Source of the DNA: JAAXGX01 sp965203565
GTDB taxonomy: Bacteria > Acidobacteriota > Vicinamibacteria > Vicinamibacterales > UBA8438
Direction: 5' to 3'
DNA length: 64,000 bases
Assembly (NCBI GenBank): GCA_965203565.1
Contig: OZ241896.1
Location: 1,736,001-1,800,000 of the forward strand
Both the position numbers and the translations under genes were made by a program. This document shows positions 15,501 to 24,463 of this stretch, in pieces. A model generated the notes under the pieces. The model was not told the origin of the DNA. It made no database searches and saw nothing but the letters and a program-made list of their open reading frames with translations. The stretch's first letter is position 1. Each line of letters starts with the position of its first letter.

Positions 15501-16294
15501 CGCGGGCGCTTCTCCCGGATTGCGGGCTGCGGGCGGCGCGCGGCGTCGCGCGGCGGGGTCCGGGCGTACAGGTCGCCCGACGAGGCGCCGCCGGCGCCGG
15601 CGGCCAGCCACGCCAGCAGGCGGCTGCGGCCGACCCAGGCGTCGAAGACGAACCGCCGGCGCTCGCCGGCCGCGGCGTTGAACTCGTACGGCGCGAGCGC
15701 GTCGAGCCGGCGGACGCACGCCGCGGCGACGTCGAGCGCGCCCGCCACGAACTCGACGGAGAGGCCCGGCGGCGGCCGGGTCAGCCCGGCCAGCGCCTCC
15801 GCCTCGTACCCCTCCACGTCGATCTTGCAGAACGCCGGCATGCCGTACTGGTCGATCAGCGCGTCGAGCGTGGTGACCGGCACGTCCACCACCCGGTCCC
15901 ACCGCACGCGCCGGAAGGTGGAGTTGGCCGCCGGGACCCGGCGCCGCCACGCCTCGGACAGCGTCGAGACGGTGGGGGTCCGCCGGCTGATCGCTAGCTG
16001 CGCGACGCCGGCCGTGCGGCCCACCGCTTCGGGCCGCACGGTGATCCGGCCGGTCCGGCCGACCAGCCGCCGCAGCCACGCCGCCACCTGCGGCTGCGGC
16101 TCGAGCGCCACGACGCGCGCGCCGAGCGCCGCGAACGCCGCCGCGCGGTCGCCGAGGTGCGCGCCGACGTCGAAGACCAGATCTCCCGGCTGCACCAGCG
16201 GCCGGTACATCCGGCGCAGCCCCCGCTGGCGTCCCGGCCGCCAGTACGTGACGAGCGACCGCAGCAGGCCGAGCAGGCCCGGCCCTTCACGCAC
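15470..16294 (-). CDS. FkbM-family SAM-dependent methyltransferase
   Basis: 274 aa. It contains the SAM-binding motif VFDVGAHLGDRAAAF, the acidic post-II residue in VVALEPQPQ and the family signature FCKIDVEGYEAEALAGL near residue 150, followed by LSVEF. FkbM enzymes O-methylate sugars or polyketides. A position among opg and membrane genes fits methylation of a surface glycan, but this is inference. The last ~10 residues overlap the creatininase start, and the first 8 nt overlap the cytochrome b561 stop region, indicating a tightly packed operon. Confidence 0.82.
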   Translation of the reverse strand: MREGPGLLGLLRSLVTYWRPGRQRGLRRMYRPLVQPGDLVFDVGAHLGDRAAAFAALGARVVALEPQPQVAAWLRRLVGRTGRITVRPEAVGRTAGVAQLAISRRTPTVSTLSEAWRRRVPAANSTFRRVRWDRVVDVPVTTLDALIDQYGMPAFCKIDVEGYEAEALAGLTRPPPGLSVEFVAGALDVAAACVRRLDALAPYEFNAAAGERRRFVFDAWVGRSRLLAWLAAGAGGASSGDLYARTPPRDAARRPQPAIREKRPRCPPSDTGTR

Positions 16295-16856
16295 GCGCGC
16301 GCCCGCCTTTCGGCCGCACGGGCGGCCAGATGCGCGACCACGCGCCGCCGGGCCCGAACAGGCCGTGGTGGACGGCCGCGGCCACGTGCGCGGCGATCAG
16401 GGCGGCCAGCAGATAGCCCGAGAACTTGTGGACGACCAGCATGACGTGGGCGACGTCCGGAACGCCCGTGACGAGCGGTGGGACGCCGAGCGCGTCGAGC
16501 ATCTCTATCGGGTATCCGTCGCCCACCGTCCGGACGTACCCGCTGACCGGCATCACGATCAGCAGAGCGTAGAGCAGTCCGTGCGTCCAGGCGGCGATCC
16601 GCCGCTGCAGGGCCGGCGCCCCCGGCGGCAGCGGCGGGACCGGATGCGACAGCTTCCAGGCGAGCCGGGCCGCGACGACGAGCAGGAGGATGCATCCGAG
16701 GCCCTTGTGCAGGATGAACAGCGCGTCGTTCAGGGCGGGGACCGCTTCGCTCGTCATCGCGATCCCCGCCGGCAGTTGCACGAGGATCAGCACGGCCGTG
16801 ACCCAGTGGAACAGCCGCGCGCCGGCGCCGTAGCCTGACCCCGCGTCGCCGCTCAT
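16287..16856 (-). CDS. cytochrome b561 family protein
   Basis: 189-aa membrane protein with four hydrophobic segments. Candidate haem histidines sit at the start of helix 1 (RLFHWVTAVLI), in helix 2 (ILHKGLGCILLL) and in the last segments (HVMLVVHKFSGYLLAALIAAHVAA), the usual arrangement of the prokaryotic di-haem b561 family (YodB/CybB). These proteins oxidise quinol or reduce periplasmic acceptors such as superoxide. It is 7 nt downstream of the sulfatase gene and overlaps the methyltransferase gene by 8 nt. Confidence 0.85.
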   Translation of the reverse strand: MSGDAGSGYGAGARLFHWVTAVLILVQLPAGIAMTSEAVPALNDALFILHKGLGCILLLVVAARLAWKLSHPVPPLPPGAPALQRRIAAWTHGLLYALLIVMPVSGYVRTVGDGYPIEMLDALGVPPLVTGVPDVAHVMLVVHKFSGYLLAALIAAHVAAAVHHGLFGPGGAWSRIWPPVRPKGGRARA

Positions 16857-16863
16857 CCGCGCC

Positions 16864-18537
16864 TCATTCCGCCGCGGCGGTCCCGGCCGCCCCGGCCGGC
16901 GTGCTGAACGCCCGCACGAACCAGTCCCGGAACGTGTCCATGCCGGCCGCCGCCTGCGCCGGGTCGGGCAGGGCGCCCGCCGCGTACCCCCGGCGGAGGA
17001 ACGGTTCGATCAGCGCCGGGTCGCCGCTCATCACGTGCGCCGGCGTCGCGCGGCTCGCGTCCTCGCCGGTGACGAGCGGCGCCGGCTGGTGGTCGCCGAG
17101 CACGATCAGCAGCGTCCGGTCGTCGACGTACCGCTCGGCGTACCCGGCGACGACGTCGATCGCGTAGCCGATCGCGCGCGCGAAATGCTCCCGGACCCGG
17201 CCGAGGTCCCGCCAGAGGTCCTCCGGGCGCTCGCCGGCCCCGCGCCAGCGCTTGAAGATCGCGCCGTCGCCGATCGCGTCCCAGTCGTCCAGCACCGGGA
17301 GTATCGGCGTCCAGGGCGCGTGACTGCTGATCAGGCCGATCTCGGCGAAGACCGGCCGCGCGCCGCCGCCGGGCGCCCGCACGCGCCGCTGCAGGAACGA
17401 CCAGGTGAACTGGTCCGGCATCGTGACCCAGTTGAACGCCGGCCCGGCGTAGGCGATGTCGCGCCGGGCCAGGATCTCGTCATAGCCGAGCCGCTCGCCC
17501 TCGGGCCACGCCAGCGTGTTGGCCGGCATCAGCGCGGCGGTGCGGTGGCCGGCTCGCCGGAAGTCGTCGATCAGCGTCTCCCGGCCGCTGGCCAGGAGCA
17601 GGTCGTACCGTAGCTGGTTGTCCACCCACAGGCCGCTGAGCAGCGACAGGTGGGAGAACCACGACTGGCCGCCTTGGGTCGGCGCCGTCAGCAGTCCGGT
17701 CGCAAGATGCACCTCCGCAGCGGCGGCGCGCGCCGCCAGATCGTCGAGCCGCGGCCGGACGACCGGGGCGTACCGCGGATCGTCGAGCGCCGAAACGCCG
17801 TACGACTCGACGAAGGCGAGCAGCACGTCGCGGCCGCCCAGACGGCGCAGCAGGCCGGGATGGTCGGCGTAGCCGGCGGGGGCCGCCGCCAGCTCGGCCG
17901 CGAAGGCTTCCCGCTCGCGCAGCATCCGCCCGAAGTGGCGCGCCTGGTCGGCCACGAGCCGCGCCGCCGGCCAGGCGGCGCGCCGGCCGGACTGCGGCGG
18001 CGCGGCGTCGGGCGGCGCGGCGTCACGAAACGCGTCGCCCGGCAGCGTCGCGCCGGTCACGGCGGCGGCGGCGATCCCGGCCGCCGCGAGCCGTTTCCAT
18101 CGCGCTCCCGCGGCGGAAGAGAGCAGTGTCGCCACGAGCCACGCCGCCAGAACGGCCGTCAGCGCGCCGACCGCGAGGAGCAGCGCCGTCAAGCTCACGC
18201 CGAAGGCGCCGGTCATCAGCCGGTATACGGCGCCGGCAAGCTGGAGATCGAGGTACAGGTTGAGCGGGCGGCCCAGGCTGTAGCGCGCGACCGCGTCGGC
18301 GAAGGCCAGTGCGCTCGCGAGCACCGCCGCCGCCGCCACGGCTCCGGCGAGCGGCGCACGCCAGCGCGTCCCGGGCAGAACCGCGAACACGGCGGCCGCC
18401 AGCACCGCTTCGAGCGCGATCCGGACGCCGGCCGCCTCGCCGTCGAACAGCCAGTGCGGCGCCAGCAGCAGGACGTTGACAACCGCAAGGGCGATCGCCA
18501 GACTCAGGAATCTCCCGGCCCCGCCGCGGCGCGTCAT
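16864..18537 (-). CDS. LTA-synthase-like sulfatase / phosphoglycerol transferase
   Basis: 557 aa (start at 18537; an upstream ATG at 18555 is also possible). It has about four to five N-terminal membrane helices, then a periplasmic alkaline-phosphatase-superfamily domain. Catalytic features are LAFVESYG (metal Glu), LTAPTQGGQSW (nucleophile Thr), and LIVLGDHQPAP (metal Asp/His). This architecture is shared by LtaS and E. coli OpgB, which transfers phosphoglycerol to periplasmic glucans. It lies directly divergent from opgG with overlapping start codons (TCATGA), so a role in decorating the glucan made by OpgGH is the simplest hypothesis. Confidence 0.78.
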   Translation of the reverse strand: MTRRGGAGRFLSLAIALAVVNVLLLAPHWLFDGEAAGVRIALEAVLAAAVFAVLPGTRWRAPLAGAVAAAAVLASALAFADAVARYSLGRPLNLYLDLQLAGAVYRLMTGAFGVSLTALLLAVGALTAVLAAWLVATLLSSAAGARWKRLAAAGIAAAAVTGATLPGDAFRDAAPPDAAPPQSGRRAAWPAARLVADQARHFGRMLREREAFAAELAAAPAGYADHPGLLRRLGGRDVLLAFVESYGVSALDDPRYAPVVRPRLDDLAARAAAAEVHLATGLLTAPTQGGQSWFSHLSLLSGLWVDNQLRYDLLLASGRETLIDDFRRAGHRTAALMPANTLAWPEGERLGYDEILARRDIAYAGPAFNWVTMPDQFTWSFLQRRVRAPGGGARPVFAEIGLISSHAPWTPILPVLDDWDAIGDGAIFKRWRGAGERPEDLWRDLGRVREHFARAIGYAIDVVAGYAERYVDDRTLLIVLGDHQPAPLVTGEDASRATPAHVMSGDPALIEPFLRRGYAAGALPDPAQAAAGMDTFRDWFVRAFSTPAGAAGTAAAE

Positions 18538-20188
18538 GAAGTTTCGTCGCCTCATCCTGCTCTCGTCGTTGCCGCTGCTCGCCGCGGCGGCCTGCGACGC
18601 GCCCGCCCGTCGGAACGCCGCTCCGCCGGGCGGCGATCCGATCGAGGCGGCCGGCGGCGACGAGAAGCCGCCGGCCGGCCATCCGCCGCCGGCTTCCGGC
18701 CGCTACCCCGTCCGCGCCGCGACGCTGCTCGACGACGTGACCGAGCGCGCCCGCCGCCTGGCGCAGGCGCCGTACCGCCCGCCGCCGAGCGATGCGCTGC
18801 CGGCAGCGCTGGCCGGCCTGGACTACGACCAGTACCGGTCGATCCGGTTCCGTCCCGAGGCGGCGTTCTGGAAGGGCGCGGCGCCTTTCGAGGCGCAGCT
18901 CTTCCACCCCGGCTTCATCCACCGGGAGCCGGTGCGCCTGCACCTGGTGGACGGCGGCCGGATTGCGGCCGTGCCGTTCGACCAGGCGCTGTTCCGCTAC
19001 GACGGTCCGGCCGCGCCGGCCGCCGGCGCCGGCGGCCGGGACCTCGGCTATGCGGGGTTCCGGATACACTATCCGCTCAACGACCCCGCCATCAAGGACG
19101 AGGTGGCCGCGTTTCTCGGCGCATCCTATTTTCGCCTGCTCGGGCGCGGCCAGGTGTACGGCCTGTCGCTCCGCGGGCTGGCCGTGGACACCGCGCTCGA
19201 CAGCGGGGAAGAGTTCCCGGTGTTCCGCGAGTTCTGGCTGGTCCGGCCCGACCCGGCGGCGGCGTCCGTCACCTTCCATGCCCTGCTCGACAGCCCGTCG
19301 GCGGCCGGCGCCTACCGTTTCGAGCTGACGCCCGGCGGCGGCACGACGCTCGACGTCGACGCCCGCCTGTTCGCGCGGACCGACGTGACGAAGCTCGGCG
19401 TCGCGCCGATGAGCAGCATGTTCCTGTACGGCCCGAACCGGATCCCGCCGTTCGACGACTTCCGCCCGCAGGTGCACGACTCGGACGGCCTGCTCCTCCA
19501 CACCGCCGGCGGCGAGTGGATCTGGCGTCCGCTCGCCAACGGTCCGGGGGTGCAGGTGACCGCGTTCCCCGGTCCGGCGCCGCGCGGGTTCGGTCTGGCG
19601 CAGCGCGCCCGGCGCTTCGACGACTACCTCGACGCGGAGGCGATGTACCATCGGCGGCCGAGCGTCTGGATCGCCCCCGGCGGCGGCGACTGGGGCCGCG
19701 GCCGGGTCGAGCTGCTGGAGTACGCCGTCACCTCGGAGTTCAACGACAACGTCGCCGCCTACTGGGTGCCGGACCGGCCGTTCGCCGCCGGCGACGCACG
19801 GCGGTACCGGTACCGGATCACGACGTTCGACGACCGGATCGCCGCCCGGACGCTGGCCGCGGTCGAGCGGACGCGGATCGGACGGGCCGCGCTGCCCGGC
19901 GCGCACGATCCGCCGCCCGGCCGCCGCCGGTTCGTGGTCGACTTCCGCGCCGAGGCCGCGCCGCCGCCGGGCGCGCCGGCGACGGTCGACGCGGTGCTGG
20001 AGACGTCGTCCGGCGAGGTCTCCGACCTCGTCGTCCATCCGCTCCCGGAGGCAGGCGGCTGGCGCGCCGCGTTCCGGCTCGCGCCCGACGGACGCGCGCC
20101 GGCGGAGCTGCGGCTGCATCTGACGCGCGGCGGCGAACGCCTGTCCGAGACCTGGGCCTATGTCTGGCATCCCGATCGCGTCCGGTAG
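18536..20188 (+). CDS. opgG: osmoregulated periplasmic glucan biosynthesis protein OpgG/MdoG
   Basis: 550 aa. N-terminus MKFRRLILLSSLPLLAAAAC is a lipoprotein or secretion signal with a possible lipobox Cys at 20. The MdoG signature is seen in DYDQYRSIRFRPEAAFW, FEAQLFHPGF, GYAGFRIHYPLN, FLGASYFRLLGRGQVYGLSLRGLA and SSMFLYGPNR. OpgG acts in the periplasm on the nascent beta-1,2-glucan backbone. The C-terminal Ig-like part is normal length. The stop region overlaps opgH by 29 nt. The ATG overlaps the divergent sulfatase ATG. Confidence 0.9.
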   Translation: MKFRRLILLSSLPLLAAAACDAPARRNAAPPGGDPIEAAGGDEKPPAGHPPPASGRYPVRAATLLDDVTERARRLAQAPYRPPPSDALPAALAGLDYDQYRSIRFRPEAAFWKGAAPFEAQLFHPGFIHREPVRLHLVDGGRIAAVPFDQALFRYDGPAAPAAGAGGRDLGYAGFRIHYPLNDPAIKDEVAAFLGASYFRLLGRGQVYGLSLRGLAVDTALDSGEEFPVFREFWLVRPDPAAASVTFHALLDSPSAAGAYRFELTPGGGTTLDVDARLFARTDVTKLGVAPMSSMFLYGPNRIPPFDDFRPQVHDSDGLLLHTAGGEWIWRPLANGPGVQVTAFPGPAPRGFGLAQRARRFDDYLDAEAMYHRRPSVWIAPGGGDWGRGRVELLEYAVTSEFNDNVAAYWVPDRPFAAGDARRYRYRITTFDDRIAARTLAAVERTRIGRAALPGAHDPPPGRRRFVVDFRAEAAPPPGAPATVDAVLETSSGEVSDLVVHPLPEAGGWRAAFRLAPDGRAPAELRLHLTRGGERLSETWAYVWHPDRVR

Positions 20189-22085
20189 CGACACGGCGCC
20201 GGGCAGTGAAGCCGTCCGGACGCCGTGCGTGCGGGCGCGGCGGCGGCTGTTCGCCGGCCTGGTCGCCGCGACCACCCTGATCGGGGTCGCCATGATGGTC
20301 GACGTCATGCGCGCCGGCGGCTTCACCGGCCTGGAGCTGGTCATCCTCGCCCTGTTCACGGCGACGTTCGGCTGGATCGCCCTCCCGTTCTGGAACGCGG
20401 TCATCGGGTTCACGCTGACCGTGCTGAGGCGCGACCCGCTGTCGCTCGCTCCGGCCGCGGCTCCGGACGACGCGGCCGGGCGGCCGGCCGCGCGCCGTTC
20501 GATCGCGCGCCGGACGGCGCTCGTGATGCCGATCCGCAACGAAGACCCGGCCAGGGTCACCGAAGGGCTGGACGCCATGCTGCGCTCGCTGGCCCGGACC
20601 GGCCACGCCGGCCGGTTCGATCTGTTCCTGCTGAGCGACACTTCCGATCCGGCGTCCGCGTCGGCGGAGGAGGCGGCTTGGGCGGCGCTCGCCGCGCGGA
20701 CGGATCACCCCGGACGCCTGCGCTACCGGCGCCGCGCCGGCAACGTCGGCCGGAAGGCGGGCAACATAGCGGAGTTCTGCCGGCGCTGGGGCGGCCGGTA
20801 CGACTGCATGGTGGTGCTCGACGCCGACAGCGTCATGACCGGGGCGGCGCTGGTCAGGCTGGCGCAGGCGATGGAGGCCGACCCGCGGGCCGGCATCATC
20901 CAGACCGTGCCGATCCCGGCGCGGCGGACGACGCTGTTCGGCCGGCTCGTCCAGTTCGCCGGCTGCCTGTACAGCCCGATGCTGGCGGCCGGACAGAGCT
21001 TCTGGCAGACCGACGCGGCGAACTACTGGGGGCACAACGCGATCATCCGGGTGCGGCCGTTCACCGACCATTGCGGCCTGCCGATGCTGCCCGGCCGCCC
21101 GCCGCTCGGCGGCCCGATCCTGAGCCACGACTTCGTCGAGGCGGCGTTGATGCGGCGTGCGGGCTGGGCGGTCTACCTGATGCCGTCGGTCGAGGGGAGC
21201 TTCGAGGAAGCGCCCGAGAACGTCGTCGACTACGCCGCGCGCGACCGCCGGTGGAGCCAGGGCAGCCTCCAGCACCTGCGCCTGCTGGCGGGCCGCGGGC
21301 TCCATCCCGTCAGCCGCGCGCACTTCGCGCTCGGGGCGGCGGGATACCTGTCGTCGGTCGTCTGGCTGCTGCTTCTCCTGGCCGGCAGCGCGTACGTGCT
21401 GGCGCCGGCGCTCGGCGCGGACGCGCGGGCTGCGGCGCCGGCCGGCGGGGCCGGCCCGGCCGTGTCGCTGCTGGGGGTCACCGCGGGGTTGCTGTTCGCG
21501 CCGAAGCTGCTGGCGCTGATCCTGGCGCTCACGAGCCGTCGCCGGCAGTTCGGCGGCGCGCCGCGGCTGCTGGCGAGCATCCTCCTGGAGACCCTGTTCG
21601 CCGTCGTCGTCGCGCCGATCATGATGATGCACCACGCGCGCTTCGTGGCGAGCGTGCTCGCGGGCCGCGACGTCCGGTGGGACGCGCAGGCGCGCGAAGG
21701 CCGGACCGTCGGCTGGCGGCCGGCGGCCGCCGAGACGGCCTGGATTACGCTGGCCGGCGCAGCCTGGGCGGGGCTCACGCTGTACTGCAGCCCGGCTTTC
21801 TTCGTCTGGCTGGCGCCCATCTTCACCGGCCTGCTGCTGGCCGCGCCGCTGGTCCGCTGGACGAGCAGCCGGAGGCTGGGGGCGTGGACTCGGCGCCGCG
21901 GGCTGTTCCTGGTCCCGTCCGAGACCGCGCCGCCGCCCGAGTTGCAGGAACTGTTTCGGCCTGCCGAGACCGCCCCGGCGCCGGCGTCGGACGACGAGGT
22001 CGGCGGTTCCGACCCCGCGTCCGGTTCACTGGCGGCCCGTGGTGGAACCCCGCGTCGCGCCGAGAGCGGTGAGGCGCCCGCCTGA
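20160..22085 (+). CDS. opgH: glucans biosynthesis glucosyltransferase OpgH/MdoH
   Basis: 641-aa inner-membrane GT2 enzyme polymerising the glucose backbone of osmoregulated periplasmic glucans from UDP-glucose. It has two N-terminal helices, a cytosolic GT2 domain with TALVMPIRNEDP, VVLDADSVMTG (DxD), SHDFVEAALMRRAGW and RDRRWSQGSLQHLRLL (the QxxRW-equivalent), and then several helices. The ATG lies within the end of opgG. The C-terminal ~20 residues (GSLAARGGTPRRAESGEAPA) are encoded by a dispersed repeat, so the natural C-terminus seems to have been replaced or extended by repeat insertion. Confidence 0.9.
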   Translation: MSGIPIASGSDTAPGSEAVRTPCVRARRRLFAGLVAATTLIGVAMMVDVMRAGGFTGLELVILALFTATFGWIALPFWNAVIGFTLTVLRRDPLSLAPAAAPDDAAGRPAARRSIARRTALVMPIRNEDPARVTEGLDAMLRSLARTGHAGRFDLFLLSDTSDPASASAEEAAWAALAARTDHPGRLRYRRRAGNVGRKAGNIAEFCRRWGGRYDCMVVLDADSVMTGAALVRLAQAMEADPRAGIIQTVPIPARRTTLFGRLVQFAGCLYSPMLAAGQSFWQTDAANYWGHNAIIRVRPFTDHCGLPMLPGRPPLGGPILSHDFVEAALMRRAGWAVYLMPSVEGSFEEAPENVVDYAARDRRWSQGSLQHLRLLAGRGLHPVSRAHFALGAAGYLSSVVWLLLLLAGSAYVLAPALGADARAAAPAGGAGPAVSLLGVTAGLLFAPKLLALILALTSRRRQFGGAPRLLASILLETLFAVVVAPIMMMHHARFVASVLAGRDVRWDAQAREGRTVGWRPAAAETAWITLAGAAWAGLTLYCSPAFFVWLAPIFTGLLLAAPLVRWTSSRRLGAWTRRRGLFLVPSETAPPPELQELFRPAETAPAPASDDEVGGSDPASGSLAARGGTPRRAESGEAPA

Positions 22086-22086
22086 C
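22036..22086 (+). repeat. dispersed ~55-bp repeat, copy 1
   Basis: Reads CCCGTGGTGGAACCCCGCG, then TCGCGCCGAGAGCGGTGAGG and CGCCCGCCTGACC. It forms the last codons and stop of opgH. Best match is copy 2 at 37398 and, inverted, copy 3 at 41465. Confidence 0.85.
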
Positions 22087-22148
22087 CAGGCAGCCCGCCC
22101 CGTCTGACGCCGGCATCGGGACAACCCGGTCTGCCGCGATGCGGTCGC

Positions 22149-23252
22149 CTACTCGGCGGGGTAGCGGGCGATCCGGTCGCCGCGCACGCTGCCGATCCAG
22201 ATCTCGTCGTCCACCTGGAGCGCCGCCGTCGCCGTGAAGAACCGCTCGTTCGCCGGCCAGGTGACGATCTCGTCCACCGTCATCGTCTCCGGATCGACGC
22301 GCGCCACGTGCGACGACATGTCTTCGCACAGCGTGTCGAGGCATTCGAGGATCCGGCTGAGACCCCCCGACGTGCTGTGTCCCGCGCTCAGCAACGAACC
22401 GTCCGTCTGCCAGCGGATGTTGTCGGGGTGGAACGAGAGGTCGGCCACCTGCTTCTCGACCGGGTCCCGGCCCCGCGAGAGCCGCATCACCTGCCCGCCG
22501 CCCCAGAGGTTGACGTACAGCCACTCGCCGTCCGGCGACGCCTCGACGCCGTTCGGCCCGGCCGATTCGCTGCCCGGCACGATCGCCCAGCCGCCGGCCG
22601 GATCCCATTCCCAGACCACGCCGTACGATTCGCCGCTGGCGATCCCGTCCAGCGTCGTCGATTCGGTCGGGACGAACGGTACGGTGGCGACGAAGCCGCC
22701 GCCCGGCAGCGGGCTGACCGAGTTCAGCGTCATCGACTCGGGGGCGACGACGCAGCCGATCCAGACGAAGCCGGGGGTCGGGGAGGTCGAGACGGCGCCC
22801 TGGTAACGCGTGTCGATCTCGAAGATCTCGATCGATTCGCGGAACCCGTGGTGGACGACGTAGAGGTGGTGCAGCCCCTCCTCGACGTTGCGCAGGTTGA
22901 GGCCGTGCGCGTTGAACTGGTCCCCCTCGGCGGGGTCGATCGGGCCGGGGCAGTCCGGATAGGCGTCGGTGTCGTGCCGCAGGCGCGGCGTGGCGGTCGG
23001 AAACACCTGCAGCTTCGTCTGGTCGCGGGCGCTGATGAAGTGGATGCCGCCCCCGCCGCCGTACCCGGACGCGACGACGAAGGGGGTGTAGGGCACCGCG
23101 ACGACGTCCTCCGGATTGATGACGCCGCAGATGAATTCGACCTCGCCCGCCGCCTCGCAATCGGCGTTCGGCGTCGGCAGATCCCCCTCCGTCCCCCCGC
23201 ACGCGGCGAGCGCCGGAAGCGCCGCGACCATCAGCCGCAAACTCCGTCTCAT
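22149..23252 (-). CDS. secreted SMP-30/paraoxonase-like propeller lipoprotein
   Basis: 367 aa. The N-terminus MRRSLRLMVAALPALAACGG is a lipoprotein signal with lipobox LAAC. Repeated blade-like motifs (NAHGLNLRNVEEGLHHLYVVHHG, PNGVEASPDGEWLYVNLWG, ADLSFHPDNIRWQTDGSLLSAGHS) resemble paraoxonase/gluconolactonase-type six-bladed beta-propellers; the HGLNL and PDNIR segments match the arylesterase family. It probably acts in the periplasm or outer-membrane leaflet on a lactone or ester, or binds one; the substrate is unknown. GGAGGGACGC directly upstream of the ATG fixes the start. Confidence 0.65.
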   Translation of the reverse strand: MRRSLRLMVAALPALAACGGTEGDLPTPNADCEAAGEVEFICGVINPEDVVAVPYTPFVVASGYGGGGGIHFISARDQTKLQVFPTATPRLRHDTDAYPDCPGPIDPAEGDQFNAHGLNLRNVEEGLHHLYVVHHGFRESIEIFEIDTRYQGAVSTSPTPGFVWIGCVVAPESMTLNSVSPLPGGGFVATVPFVPTESTTLDGIASGESYGVVWEWDPAGGWAIVPGSESAGPNGVEASPDGEWLYVNLWGGGQVMRLSRGRDPVEKQVADLSFHPDNIRWQTDGSLLSAGHSTSGGLSRILECLDTLCEDMSSHVARVDPETMTVDEIVTWPANERFFTATAALQVDDEIWIGSVRGDRIARYPAE

Positions 23253-23338
23253 GCGTCCCTCCAGGTTTGCGTAATGTATCACGCTCGGAGCCGACCCGCC
23301 GGTCGGCCTCGCACGCGGCGGGCAGGAAGGGCGTCGGG

Positions 23339-23363
23339 GCGGCCACGCGCGGAGCGTGGCCGC
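23339..23363 (-). terminator. hairpin after the LVIVD gene
   Basis: Perfect 10-bp inverted repeat GCGGCCACGC / GCGTGGCCGC with a 5-nt loop, 3-27 nt past the stop of the gene at 23366. No T-tract follows on the minus strand, so it may be a Rho-assisted or RNA-stabilising hairpin. Confidence 0.55.
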
Positions 23364-23365
23364 GA

Positions 23366-24445
23366 TCAGGAGCCGAGACGAAGGATGAGCACGCCCGGCG
23401 CGGGCGACTCGCCCGCGCCGCCGGCGCCGGGCGCCGGGCCGACGGCAAGCAGCGCCAGCCGCCCGGAGACCGCGATGTCCCGCGGCGGACCGGGCGGCTC
23501 GTACGCCGCGGCCAGAACGGGCGCGGCGGGATCGGACACGTCCACCACCTGCACGACGAACGGCGGGTAGGCGTCGGTCAGGAACGCGCGCGAACCGTCC
23601 AGCTTGACGTGGACCAGGCCGCCGGTGGCGGCGGCGGCGGCAGGGGCGAGGTAGCCGCCGGCGCCCGGCCGGCCGGTGACGCGGTACGTGCCGGCGGCGC
23701 GCGGTTCCGCCGGGTTCGTCACGTCGAACAGCTCCAGCAGCGAGTCGGAGCTCATCAGGCCGGCGAGCGTCACGTCCGCGCCGCCGGGCGAGCGGAGCGT
23801 CGTGACCGAGACGGCGGCCGACCGCTCGACGGTTTCCTGCGCGCCGGCGGCCGTCAGTTCGCCGGCGCCCGACAGGTCGACGATAGACAACCCGCCCGGC
23901 GTGTCGATGACGTAGGCGTACGATCCGGCCGCGTCGACGTCTATCGCGTACCCTTCGGTGAAGTAGTCGCCCTGCGGCGTCGGCGCTGCCGGGTCCGAAA
24001 CGTCGATTATCTCCAGGCCGGACAGCCGGTTGGTCACCGCGGCCGCCGATCCGGAGACGGCGACGCTCAGCGCCTGGCCCGGCGTTCGGGACGAGCCGAG
24101 CAGCGCCGGCGCTGCCGGGTCCGAGACGTCCAGCACCGCGAGCCCGCCGAAGTCGATCGCCGCGTACGCGGTCGCGCCCGACACGCTGACGCCGTAGACG
24201 TTCTGCGAAAAGGTGAACGACCCGGCTTCGGCCGGCGCCGCCGGGTCGGTGACGTCGACGATGCGGAGCGTCGGGCCGTCGGTCACGTACGCCCGGCCGC
24301 CGTGCACGGCGACGGTGGTCGCCGGACCCGGAATGACGCCGACGAGCTGCAGTTCCTGACCGCGCGCGACGGCGCTCGATCCGGCCAGGCCGGCGCCGGC
24401 CAGGACGGCGCCGGACAAGGACGCGGCGAGACGCGGCATGCGCAA
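23366..24445 (-). CDS. LVIVD-repeat beta-propeller protein
   Basis: 359 aa, secreted (signal-like AASLSGAVLAGAGLAGSSAVARG). At least five LVIVD-type repeats are visible, each ending in the pattern V/I-D-V-x-D-P-A-A-P (RIVDVTDPAAP, AVLDVSDPAAP, EIIDVSDPAAP, ELFDVTNPAEP, QVVDVSDPAAP). Such propellers are common extracellular or periplasmic proteins of unknown function in Acidobacteria and Bacteroidetes. The TTG at 24445 has GAGGAGG about 9 nt upstream; the ATG at 24439 is the alternative start. It is 18 nt downstream of the VOC gene and probably co-transcribed. Confidence 0.7.
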   Translation of the reverse strand: MRMPRLAASLSGAVLAGAGLAGSSAVARGQELQLVGVIPGPATTVAVHGGRAYVTDGPTLRIVDVTDPAAPAEAGSFTFSQNVYGVSVSGATAYAAIDFGGLAVLDVSDPAAPALLGSSRTPGQALSVAVSGSAAAVTNRLSGLEIIDVSDPAAPTPQGDYFTEGYAIDVDAAGSYAYVIDTPGGLSIVDLSGAGELTAAGAQETVERSAAVSVTTLRSPGGADVTLAGLMSSDSLLELFDVTNPAEPRAAGTYRVTGRPGAGGYLAPAAAAATGGLVHVKLDGSRAFLTDAYPPFVVQVVDVSDPAAPVLAAAYEPPGPPRDIAVSGRLALLAVGPAPGAGGAGESPAPGVLILRLGS

Positions 24446-24463
24446 CAGATCGTTCCTCCTCGC

